A stretch of DNA of 13,452 nucleotides from the NCBI GenBank assembly GCA_965220245.1, contig CBDCPI010000010.1, positions 1 through 13,452 of the forward strand, in the 5' to 3' direction. The notes beneath the pieces are model-generated. The model searched no databases. It had not been told where the DNA came from and worked only from the letters and a program-made list of their open reading frames with translations. The stretch comes from CBDCPI01 sp965220245 (lineage in GTDB: Bacteria > Chloroflexota > Dehalococcoidia > Lucifugimonadales > UBA3495). The position numbers and the translations under genes were made by a program. This document shows, one piece after another, positions 1 through 5,574 of the stretch (its first letter is position 1; each line of letters opens with the position of its first letter).

Positions 1-396
1 TTGACCTTTGGACTGGCTTGCTGCGCCATTGAGATGATGTCCACTTATATGGCTCACCACGACCTCGACCGGTACGGAGTGGTGACTTGGCCGTCTCCCA
101 GACAATCGGACGTGATGATAGTGGCTGGAACCGTGGTAAAGAAAATGGCCGAACCCATTCGGTTGCTTTACGAGCAAATGCCCGAACCCAAGTGGGTCAT
201 TGCTATGGGTAGCTGCGCCACCAATGGAGGGCCCTACTACCGTTCTTACTCGGTGGTTATGGGGGTCGACCATGTGGTCCCGGTAGACGTCTACGTGCCC
301 GGGTGTCCGCCCCGGCCCGAGGCGTTGTTGTACGGTATTCTCAAGCTCCAAGAAAAAATAATGAAGGACGCTAAAGAGCGTGGCGGAAAACCCTAA
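1..396 (+). CDS. nuoB: NADH-quinone oxidoreductase subunit B (NuoB), 5' end cut by window edge
   Basis: NuoB is a peripheral-arm subunit of complex I. It carries cluster N2, the last [4Fe-4S] centre before quinone. All four expected cysteines are visible: the adjacent pair in FGLACCAIEMM (residues 7-8 of the visible part), one in MGSCATNGG (72) and one in PGCPPRPEALLYG (102). The stretch SPRQSDVMIVAGTV is also typical of the family. The reading frame is open at base 1, and the usual 40-60 residues before the CC pair are missing. The TTG at base 1 is therefore almost certainly an internal codon and the true start lies outside the window. The stop (TAA, 394-396) lies inside nuoC, a 17-base overlap that implies translational coupling. 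The C-terminal end looks complete. Identification is secure. Confidence 0.97.
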   Translation: MTFGLACCAIEMMSTYMAHHDLDRYGVVTWPSPRQSDVMIVAGTVVKKMAEPIRLLYEQMPEPKWVIAMGSCATNGGPYYRSYSVVMGVDHVVPVDVYVPGCPPRPEALLYGILKLQEKIMKDAKERGGKP

Positions 397-892
397 TCCA
401 GAACCCGCCCACACCGAGTTCCAGAGCTTGAGCCAGTCCGGCAGAGAGTTGCTGGCCCTGTCCCAAGAGGTGCTCAAAGAGTTTGAACCCGAGGCCGGCG
501 CGCTCGATGACCTACCCCAAATTACGGTGCGCTCCGCCGACACCGCCCAAGTATGCCGGTTGGCCAAAGATGACCCCAGGCTGGTCCTTCGCCAGTTGCT
601 GTGCTTGTCCTGCGTAGATTACAAAGACAGTCTACAGTTGGTGTACATTCTACACTCCCTCGATCCTGAAAGAATCCTAGCGGTCAAGACCGACGTTCCG
701 TATGACAACCCCCGCTTGCCCTCGGTCACGCCCATTTGGCGGGCGGGGGAATGGTACGAGCGGGAGGCTCACGACCTATTTGGCGTAGTATTCGAGGGGC
801 ATCCCGACCTGGCCCCCCTGCTGCTCTACGACGGGTTCGAGGGATACCCCGGCCGCAAGGAGTTTCCGTTCAACGACTACCAGGAGTTTTAG
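380..892 (+). CDS. nuoC: NADH-quinone oxidoreductase subunit C (NuoC, 30 kDa subunit)
   Basis: NuoC is a peripheral-arm scaffold subunit that packs against NuoD near the quinone site and binds no cofactor itself. The protein is 170 residues from a GTG start at 380. The family signature is in the C-terminal third: WYEREAHDLFGVVFEGHPDL (residues 125-144), followed by GFEGYPGRKEFP (152-163). This matches the usual EREawDlfGi.F.gHPdl...GF.GhP.RKdFP pattern. The first 45 residues are variable, as is normal. The gene ends almost directly after the RKEFP motif, so it is a separate NuoC and not the fused NuoCD of enterobacteria. It overlaps the end of nuoB by 17 bases and is followed after 7 bases by a small HicB-like gene. 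The start at 380 is the first start codon that preserves the coupled arrangement. A later start cannot be excluded, because the N-terminus is not conserved. Confidence 0.95.
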   Translation: MAENPNPEPAHTEFQSLSQSGRELLALSQEVLKEFEPEAGALDDLPQITVRSADTAQVCRLAKDDPRLVLRQLLCLSCVDYKDSLQLVYILHSLDPERILAVKTDVPYDNPRLPSVTPIWRAGEWYEREAHDLFGVVFEGHPDLAPLLLYDGFEGYPGRKEFPFNDYQEF

Positions 893-899
893 AGGGTCT

Positions 900-1175
900 A
901 TGGAACGGTTGGTGCTGACCGCCCGGGTTGTACACGGGGTTAGCGGCTATGTGGCCACGGTGGAGCAACTTCCTCTGGAGGGGTTGGGAGAATCGGTGCG
1001 GGAGGCCCAAGACCAACTGGTCCAGGTTACTCGGGCTTGGATCGAAACCCATGACGGCCAGGATACTCTGGGGAAAGCCTTGGCCCAAGCTGGATTCCCA
1101 GGGGTGGAAGAGGATACCGAGCTTCAACTGGAGTTTATCCAAGGACCCGTTTCAGATGAAAAAGCGAGCGGCTAA
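900..1175 (+). CDS. HicB/UPF0150-like small protein (first of a tandem pair)
   Basis: This 91-residue soluble acidic protein has a start (ATG 900) directly preceded by AGAGGG. It resembles the HicB-like (UPF0150) fold. A first strand (RLVLTARVVHG) leads into GYVATVEQLP, the position where HicB proteins have their substrate-like 'P.lpG..s.G.t..eA' region. The helix after GLGESVREAQDQL and a closing TLGKALAQAGF follow. There is no C-terminal ribbon-helix-helix or HTH segment that would bind DNA. The protein aligns end to end with the product of the next gene, which it overlaps by 20 bases: shared positions include G-S-x-x-EA, a TL...L.(E/Q)AGF block and an acidic tail. The two are therefore probably a tandem duplication. 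Its position between nuoC and nuoD, in the same direction with 7 bases after nuoC, suggests co-transcription with complex I. No HicA toxin is adjacent. The function is unknown, and the HicB assignment is by motif shape only. Confidence 0.72.
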   Translation: MERLVLTARVVHGVSGYVATVEQLPLEGLGESVREAQDQLVQVTRAWIETHDGQDTLGKALAQAGFPGVEEDTELQLEFIQGPVSDEKASG

Positions 1176-1458
1176 ACAAGCTAAAAATAAAGCTAGGATT
1201 GTTTACCAAATCCAGGAATCCCGGTGGGGCAGCGCCTATCAGGCGGTCTGTCCCGAACTGATTGTGACCGCCTTTGGCGACAGCGCGGAAGCGGCGCGGG
1301 AGGCGTTGCGGTCCCAGGTCGCAATGTACTTGGAAGACTGCGATGAACTGGGCACGCTGGATGAAGTATTGATCGAGGCCGGCTTCTATTACGATGGAGA
1401 GGTCTGGATGAGCAACGAGGTCGAGCCGGTCAAAGACCCTAAGATTGTAATAATTTAA
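1156..1458 (+). CDS. HicB/UPF0150-like small protein (second of a tandem pair)
   Basis: This 100-residue protein starts at ATG 1156, with AAGGA at 1141-1145 as ribosome binding site, and overlaps the previous gene by 20 bases. The frame stays open upstream to 928, but that part only mirrors the preceding gene in another frame. The N-terminus is strongly basic (MKKRAAKQAKNKARIVYQ). Then comes a HicB-like region: strand RIVYQIQ, WGSAYQAVCPEL, FGDSAEAAREALRSQ, and TLDEVLIEAGFYYDGEVW. This last part matches TLGKALAQAGF...E in the neighbour, so the pair look like diverged paralogues. The basic N-terminal tail could bind nucleic acid or a partner, but this is a guess. There is no HicA gene on either side. 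The product could be an orphan antitoxin-like domain, a regulator, or an accessory factor for complex I. Nothing in the sequence decides between these. Confidence 0.72.
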   Translation: MKKRAAKQAKNKARIVYQIQESRWGSAYQAVCPELIVTAFGDSAEAAREALRSQVAMYLEDCDELGTLDEVLIEAGFYYDGEVWMSNEVEPVKDPKIVII

Positions 1459-1460
1459 TA

Positions 1461-1480
1461 GCCGTCGGCAAGCCGACGGC
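1461..1480 (+). repeat. Perfect 9-bp inverted repeat (RNA hairpin) before nuoD
   Basis: GCCGTCGGC at 1461-1469 is followed by AA and by its exact reverse complement at 1472-1480, two bases after the stop of the second HicB-like gene. It would form a very stable hairpin. No T-run follows (the next bases are GGGCCGTCAG), so it is not a standard intrinsic terminator. A role as an mRNA stability or processing element between the small genes and nuoD is more likely, but this is inference. Confidence 0.6.
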
Positions 1481-1543
1481 GGGCCGTCAGCCCCAGGGTT
1501 GAAAGCCGGCGGTCGATTGCAGCAGCGGCGAGGTATACACTTT

Positions 1544-2674
1544 ATGGCCGAGGTTCCCGAGCAACCGACGGCGAACGCCGAACCCGTTGAGATGCTTCTC
1601 AACATGGGGCCGCAGCACCCTTCAACCCATGGCGTGTTTCGCTTGGTCTTGTGGGTCGACGGTGAAAAGATTGTGGAGTGCCAGCCCCACATCGGCTACC
1701 TCCACCGGGGTTCGGAAAAACTGTGCGAGGGTGAACAGTATAACCAAGTGATCACCCTCTTTGACCGGATAGACTACATCGCCAATTTCAACAATGAACA
1801 CGCCTATTGCCGGGCCGTGGAAAAGCTGATGGGGCTGGAGGTGCCGGAACGGGCCGAGTACGCCCGGGTCATTCTTTGCGAGTTGAACCGGATAGCCAGT
1901 CACTTATTGTTCGTCGCCACCATCGGTCTGGACGCCGGAGCCATGACCCCCTCGATGTTCTGCTTCCGAGGAAGAGAGCGCATCCAGACGGTGTTCGAGG
2001 CGGTCTCCGGCGCTCGTATGATGCATAATTACTTCCGCATCGGCGGGCTCAAGGAGGACCTGCCGGAAAATTTCGAGCAAATGGTAAGAGACCTCTTGCC
2101 GCTGATCCGGGAGGATGTGGAGGAGTCCGATCGCCTCTTGACCTTCAACGAAATATTCTTGGCTCGGCTTAAGGATGTCGGCGTCATCTCTGCCGAGGAC
2201 GCCATTGACTTTGGGCTCACCGGCCCCTGCCTGCGGGCCTGCGGCGTCAACTATGACCTGCGCAAGGTCCAGCCTTATTCCGTCTACGACCGCTTCGACT
2301 TCGACGTGCCGGTGGGACTGGACGGCGACAGTTGGGACCGCCATTACGTCCGGGTCCAAGAAATGTACGAGTCGCTGCGCATTGTCGAGCAGGCATTGGA
2401 CCAGATGCCTCAAGGGAACGTCGTTTCATCCCTGGGACGCCGGTTGATCCGTCCTCCCAAGGGCGAGGTGTACGTGCGGTCGGAAAACCCCCGAGGCGAA
2501 ATCGGAGTTTATCTAGTCAGCGATGGGACCGATAAGCCTTACCGGGTGAAAATCCGCCCTCCTTCTTTTTGCAATCTCTCCGCCATCAAGCAATTGCTTA
2601 CGGGCATCTGGATAGCGGACGCCGTGGTCGTGTTGGGTTCTTTGGACATAGTTTTGGGCGAGGTGGACCGTTGA
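1544..2674 (+). CDS. nuoD: NADH-quinone oxidoreductase subunit D (NuoD, 49 kDa subunit)
   Basis: NuoD forms, with NuoB and NuoH, the quinone-reduction site of complex I, and descends from the large subunit of [NiFe] hydrogenases. The protein is 376 residues from ATG 1544, preceded by GAGGT at 1530-1534. An in-frame TTG at 1499 would add 15 non-conserved residues and lies in the hairpin-containing spacer, so I prefer 1544. Family motifs in order are MGPQHPSTHG (21-30, including the quinone-site histidine), HIGYLHRGSEK, a conserved TIGLDAGAMTP segment, GPCLRACGVNYDLRK, and the terminal GSLDIVLGEVDR. The last is where canonical NuoD proteins end. The [NiFe]-ligand cysteines of hydrogenases are not present, as expected for NuoD. 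The stop overlaps the TTG start of nuoH (TTGA). Length and motifs are fully canonical. Confidence 0.97.
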   Translation: MAEVPEQPTANAEPVEMLLNMGPQHPSTHGVFRLVLWVDGEKIVECQPHIGYLHRGSEKLCEGEQYNQVITLFDRIDYIANFNNEHAYCRAVEKLMGLEVPERAEYARVILCELNRIASHLLFVATIGLDAGAMTPSMFCFRGRERIQTVFEAVSGARMMHNYFRIGGLKEDLPENFEQMVRDLLPLIREDVEESDRLLTFNEIFLARLKDVGVISAEDAIDFGLTGPCLRACGVNYDLRKVQPYSVYDRFDFDVPVGLDGDSWDRHYVRVQEMYESLRIVEQALDQMPQGNVVSSLGRRLIRPPKGEVYVRSENPRGEIGVYLVSDGTDKPYRVKIRPPSFCNLSAIKQLLTGIWIADAVVVLGSLDIVLGEVDR

Positions 2675-3837
2675 CAGTCCCGGCGCCCTTGTTGGCCATC
2701 AGCGGGGCCGACTTCGGTTGGATCGTGCTGGGCCTTTTTTTGATGTTCCTTGCCTTATCGGTAGTGGTGCTCTCCCTTACTTGGCTGGAACGCAAGGTAC
2801 TGGGCCGCTTGCAGCGGCGCTTGGGGCCCACCCGCACCGGACCCATGGGACTGATGCAGCCTTTGGCCGATGCTCTCAAGCTGGTCTTGAAGGAGGACAT
2901 CATCCCATCGTCGGCGAACAGGACCATCTTTTGGGCCGCCCCGTTCATTGTCGTCGTGTCCGCCTTTATGATCTGGGTCACTATCCCCGGCACCCACGAC
3001 GCGGTCATTAAGAACCTGGACCTGGGGCTTCTCTACATTATCGCTTTTGCTGTGATCGGAATACTGGGCCTGGTGCTGGCGGGATGGGGCTCCGCCAATA
3101 AGTATGGGCACCTGGGAGGGCTCCGCGCCGCCGCCCAGCTTATCAGCTATGAGATTCCTATAATCATGGTTGTCATCTCCGTGGCAATGCTGGCGGAGTC
3201 TTTGGATATTAGAGAGATCGTAGCTGGGCAGGGGGACTATCCTTATCTGGCGGTCCAGCCCCTGGGACTGGTTATCTTCTTCATTGCCGGTTTGGCGGAG
3301 GTCGGACGCACTCCCTTCGACATCTATTTCGCCGAATCGGAGGTCGTGGGCGGTCCCTTTGTGGAGTACAGCGGCGCCCACTGGTCGGTGTTTTTCCTGG
3401 CTGAATACATCAACACCTTTGCTGTTGCGGCCCTGGTAACTTTGTTATTCATTGGCGGGTGGTCGGGGCCGGGTCTTTCGGGCGACTGGGGAATCGTCTG
3501 GTTCTTGGTGAAAGTGTATGGGGTGATTCTGGTTATCTTCTGGGTAAGGGGCACATTTCCCCGGCTGCGCATCGACCAGCTTATGGCCTTCGCTTGGAAG
3601 GTGATGGTGCCACTGTCCTTTTTGACTATCGTCATAACCGCTATTTACCGGTTCTACAACTGGCCCGCTTGGTCCTTGACCTTGATGTCCCTTACCGGGT
3701 TGGTGGTGATTGCTTATATAATTCATCGTCGAATGGTGGGGCCGGCCCGTCAGGTAGCCAAAGTCCGGGCCCGGCAGCGGTCGTTGCGGGCTCAAGGCCC
3801 CTCCGCCGGAGCAGGCTCTCCGGTTGCCGGGCAGTGA
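2671..3837 (+). CDS. nuoH: NADH-quinone oxidoreductase subunit H (NuoH)
   Basis: NuoH is the membrane subunit that forms the quinone entry tunnel and the first charged path (E-channel) linking quinone reduction to proton pumping. The start is TTG 2671, which shares bases with the nuoD stop, with GAGGTGG just upstream. It gives 388 residues. An upstream ATG at 2569 would lie wholly inside nuoD. About eight hydrophobic segments are present. Conserved blocks include LPQ-like QPLADALKLVLKEDIIP, GWGSANKYGHLGGLRAAAQ, ISYEIP and VGGPFVEYSG. In the conserved loop the sequence is RTPFDIYFAESEVVGG, where the family normally has FD(L/I)PEAE(S)E. Tyr219 and Phe220 therefore replace Pro and the first Glu, while Glu222 and Glu224 are kept (see findings). 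A basic tail of about 30 residues rich in Arg, Ala and Gly follows the last membrane segment. A 72-base gap separates it from nuoI. Confidence 0.96.
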   Translation: MTVPAPLLAISGADFGWIVLGLFLMFLALSVVVLSLTWLERKVLGRLQRRLGPTRTGPMGLMQPLADALKLVLKEDIIPSSANRTIFWAAPFIVVVSAFMIWVTIPGTHDAVIKNLDLGLLYIIAFAVIGILGLVLAGWGSANKYGHLGGLRAAAQLISYEIPIIMVVISVAMLAESLDIREIVAGQGDYPYLAVQPLGLVIFFIAGLAEVGRTPFDIYFAESEVVGGPFVEYSGAHWSVFFLAEYINTFAVAALVTLLFIGGWSGPGLSGDWGIVWFLVKVYGVILVIFWVRGTFPRLRIDQLMAFAWKVMVPLSFLTIVITAIYRFYNWPAWSLTLMSLTGLVVIAYIIHRRMVGPARQVAKVRARQRSLRAQGPSAGAGSPVAGQ

Positions 3838-3909
3838 GTTTTGGTAAACTCCTTTGGTGATTCATCTCTAATCCAAGAATGCGTGAGACTCTGCACTTAG
3901 AGCGTATCG

Positions 3910-4452
3910 ATGATATATAGCCTGAAAGGTCTTTGGTTAACTTTAGTGTCCACAGTAAAGGGGTTGCGTCAACCGGTGACCCGTCAATATCCGGCCACGG
4001 GCAACTTCTGGACCAGGACCGAAGCCCCCACTCCGGTGCAACCCAGGTTTATGGGCTTCCCCGCTTTGACCTGGGACGGCCAGGTTGACGAACCGTTTTG
4101 CACCGGGTGCATGGTTTGCATCCGTAATTGCCCCACTCTGTGCATGTCGGCCACTATGAAAGATAACCCGCTCCAAAAAGAAGGCCGCAGCCACAGGAGA
4201 AAGATTGTAGATAGCTTCGAAATCAACCTGAACCGGTGTATACTATGCGGGATTTGCGTCGAGGTGTGTAACTTTGACGCCATCGTCATGAGCCACGAGC
4301 ACGAGATGAGCACCTACCGGCGCAACGGCGACCGGGTGGACCTGCCGGCCTTGCTGGAGATCGGCCAAAACTTCCAGACGGAAACGGGTTGGATTCCACC
4401 GACAAAACGGGCCAAGCCGGCCGGCGCAACCGGAGCCGGTGGGTCATCCTAG
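3910..4452 (+). CDS. nuoI: NADH-quinone oxidoreductase subunit I (NuoI, 2x[4Fe-4S])
   Basis: NuoI is the ferredoxin-like peripheral subunit that carries clusters N6a and N6b and passes electrons to N2 in NuoB. The protein is 180 residues from ATG 3910. An in-frame TAG at 3898-3900 rules out a longer start. Only a weak AGAG is seen upstream. The first cluster motif is CTGCMVCIRNCP (Cys 64, 67, 70, 74). The second is CILCGICVEVCN (Cys 110, 113, 116, 120). The second motif has Asn instead of the usual Pro after its last Cys. The N-terminus (LKGLWLTLVSTVKGLRQPVT then QYPATG) is the membrane-associated helix and linker typical of NuoI. A low-complexity tail rich in Ala, Gly, Lys and Pro ends the protein. 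It lies 72 bases after nuoH. I saw no convincing promoter or terminator in that gap. Confidence 0.96.
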   Translation: MIYSLKGLWLTLVSTVKGLRQPVTRQYPATGNFWTRTEAPTPVQPRFMGFPALTWDGQVDEPFCTGCMVCIRNCPTLCMSATMKDNPLQKEGRSHRRKIVDSFEINLNRCILCGICVEVCNFDAIVMSHEHEMSTYRRNGDRVDLPALLEIGQNFQTETGWIPPTKRAKPAGATGAGGSS

Positions 4453-4480
4453 ACAAACGAGCAATAACAAACGGACAATA
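4453..4480 (+). repeat. Imperfect 14-bp tandem repeat directly after nuoI
   Basis: ACAAACGAGCAATA (4453-4466) is followed immediately by ACAAACGGACAATA (4467-4480). The two units differ by two adjacent bases. They start at the base after the nuoI stop codon, in a 199-base spacer (4453-4651) that otherwise shows no conserved gene. They probably reflect a small local duplication. A protein-binding or RNA role cannot be judged from sequence alone. Confidence 0.6.
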
Positions 4481-4608
4481 GGCCGCCAATTTGCCAGCCT
4501 GACTCAAATCCAACGGATTCTTCAAAAGGCTATTCGGCAAACGGTAGTGTAATTCGACCATGTGCAGCATCAGGCACAACTCGCCTATGGAAATTCTCCC
4601 CTCTAACG

Positions 4609-4634
4609 GTCCCGCTCAGCGGGACTCATTATTT
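4609..4634 (+). terminator. Weak terminator-like hairpin just upstream of nuoJ
   Basis: GTCCCGC (4609-4615), loop TCA, GCGGGAC (4619-4625) form a perfect 7-bp stem with a three-base loop. It is followed by TCATTATTT, which is T-rich but not a clean T-run. The stem ends 26 bases before the nuoJ start. It could be a weak or attenuating terminator inside the operon, or an mRNA structure affecting nuoJ translation. The lack of a solid U-tract keeps confidence low. Confidence 0.3.
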
Positions 4635-4651
4635 GCTCGGGGCCGCTGACC

Positions 4652-5140
4652 GTGTCCTGGTTCTTGTTTATCTTGCTGGCGGTACTAACCCTGGGCGGCG
4701 CTTTGGGAGTGGTGTTGACCAGGAACGTGGTCCACGCTGCCTTGGCCCTTCTGTTGTCGCTCATCGCTGCGGCGGGAGTCTACTTGATCTTGTTTGCCGA
4801 GTTCCTAGCCTTGGTGCAGGTGCTGATTTACGGCGGGGCGGTCACAATAGTTCTGGTGTTCGCCATAATGCTTACTCGCGGCGGGGAATACCCGCGTATT
4901 TCCGATAACCGCCAGTGGCCCCTGGCCGCGGTTGCCGCTCTGGGATTGTTAGGGGTGCTCATCCCCTCCTTTCTAATCCAGTCGGTTAAAGACACCGAGG
5001 CCCAGAGCCCCGGGTTCGGCGACCTGGCCAACTCCCTGTTCACCCGTTGGGCCATTCCTTTTGAAATCGCCTCCTTGGTCCTGCTGGTAGCCCTCATCGG
5101 CGCAATAATCATTGCCCGGTCTGGCAGGGGCGAAAGCTAG
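4652..5140 (+). CDS. nuoJ: NADH-quinone oxidoreductase subunit J (NuoJ)
   Basis: NuoJ is a small membrane subunit next to NuoK and NuoA. Its third helix changes conformation during the catalytic cycle. The protein is 162 residues from GTG 4652 and runs straight into a hydrophobic helix (WFLFILLAVLTLGGALGVVL). About five membrane segments are seen. The family core is present: RNVVHAALALL, then EFLALVQVLIYGGAVTIVL, the conserved Tyr-Gly-Gly helix containing the pi-bulge region, then FAIML. The ribosome binding site is weak (GGGGCCGCTGACC before GTG), and no better start fits the frame. The 199-base spacer upstream is the longest in the nuo cluster. It holds the 14-bp tandem repeat and the hairpin listed separately. 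The stop is three bases before nuoK. Confidence 0.94.
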   Translation: MSWFLFILLAVLTLGGALGVVLTRNVVHAALALLLSLIAAAGVYLILFAEFLALVQVLIYGGAVTIVLVFAIMLTRGGEYPRISDNRQWPLAAVAALGLLGVLIPSFLIQSVKDTEAQSPGFGDLANSLFTRWAIPFEIASLVLLVALIGAIIIARSGRGES

Positions 5141-5143
5141 GGC

Positions 5144-5464
5144 ATGGTTTCTTTATTTTACTTTCAGTTGCTGAGCGCCGCTCTATTCGCCATAGGGCTG
5201 TACGGAGTGCTGGCCCGGCGGAGCGCCGTGCTCATTGTGATGTCCATTGAGTTGATGCTCAACGCGGTAAACATAAACTTGATCGCCGCCGCATCTCATC
5301 TGAACGGCATTGGCGGTTTCGTGCGATTCGACGGACAGATTATCGCTATCTTCGTGATTACCGTTGCCGCTGCGGAGCTGGCCTTGGCCCTAGCGATCAT
5401 TCTGCGGATATACCGTAACCGGCAGACAGTAAACGTGGATGAAATAGACCTCATGAAATGGTAA
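5144..5464 (+). CDS. nuoK: NADH-quinone oxidoreductase subunit K (NuoK)
   Basis: NuoK is a three-helix membrane subunit with two buried glutamates on the proton path between NuoH/J and NuoN. The protein is 106 residues, a normal length, from ATG 5144. Glu36 lies in MSIELMLNAVN and Glu78 in FVITVAAAELALALAI. These correspond to the two essential glutamates of the family (Glu36 and Glu72 in E. coli). A GQIIAIF segment and the terminal RIYRNRQTVNVDEIDLMKW match the usual C-terminal form. The start is three bases after the nuoJ stop, so the two genes are surely co-translated. A 110-base spacer with a palindromic repeat separates it from nuoL. Confidence 0.96.
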   Translation: MVSLFYFQLLSAALFAIGLYGVLARRSAVLIVMSIELMLNAVNINLIAAASHLNGIGGFVRFDGQIIAIFVITVAAAELALALAIILRIYRNRQTVNVDEIDLMKW

Positions 5465-5511
5465 TCCCACCGGTTGATCTCACGGCCTTGTATGGCTATC
5501 GGCGGGAACCT

Positions 5512-5546
5512 CCCCTTCTCCCTCTTGCCAAAGAGGGGGGGCGGGG
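5512..5546. repeat. C-rich/G-rich palindromic intergenic repeat between nuoK and nuoL
   Basis: CCCTCTT (5520-5526), loop GCCA, AAGAGGG (5531-5537) is a perfect 7-bp stem. With G-T pairs it extends outward to 5516/5541. With one bulged C (5542) the four Cs at 5512-5515 can pair with the Gs at 5543-5546. The whole element fills the middle of the 110-base nuoK-nuoL spacer. It has the look of short dispersed palindromes (REP-like) common in GC-rich genomes. No U-tract follows, so a terminator is unlikely. Confidence 0.6.
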
Positions 5547-5574
5547 GGTTGGCCCGGCTGACTGCTGACCGCTT

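Noticed and set aside
900..1458. Complete HicAB toxin-antitoxin system
   Set aside because: Both small genes look HicB-like; neither shows the small basic HicA fold with its catalytic His, and neighbours are nuoC and nuoD.
1499..1543. TTG 1499 as an upstream start for nuoD
   Set aside because: The added 15 residues are not conserved and the ATG at 1544 has a good GAGGT ribosome binding site.
2755..3381. 208-codon open frame on the - strand opposite nuoH
   Set aside because: Antisense shadow of nuoH with no recognisable domain.
3838..3909. Promoter or tRNA in the nuoH-nuoI gap
   Set aside because: Possible TTGGTA and TCTAAT elements are 20 bases apart, too far for a normal promoter, and no cloverleaf could be folded by eye.
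4548..4553. TGTAAT as a -10 box for a promoter before nuoJ
   Set aside because: Five of six bases match, but there is no acceptable -35 or extended TGn element at the right distance.
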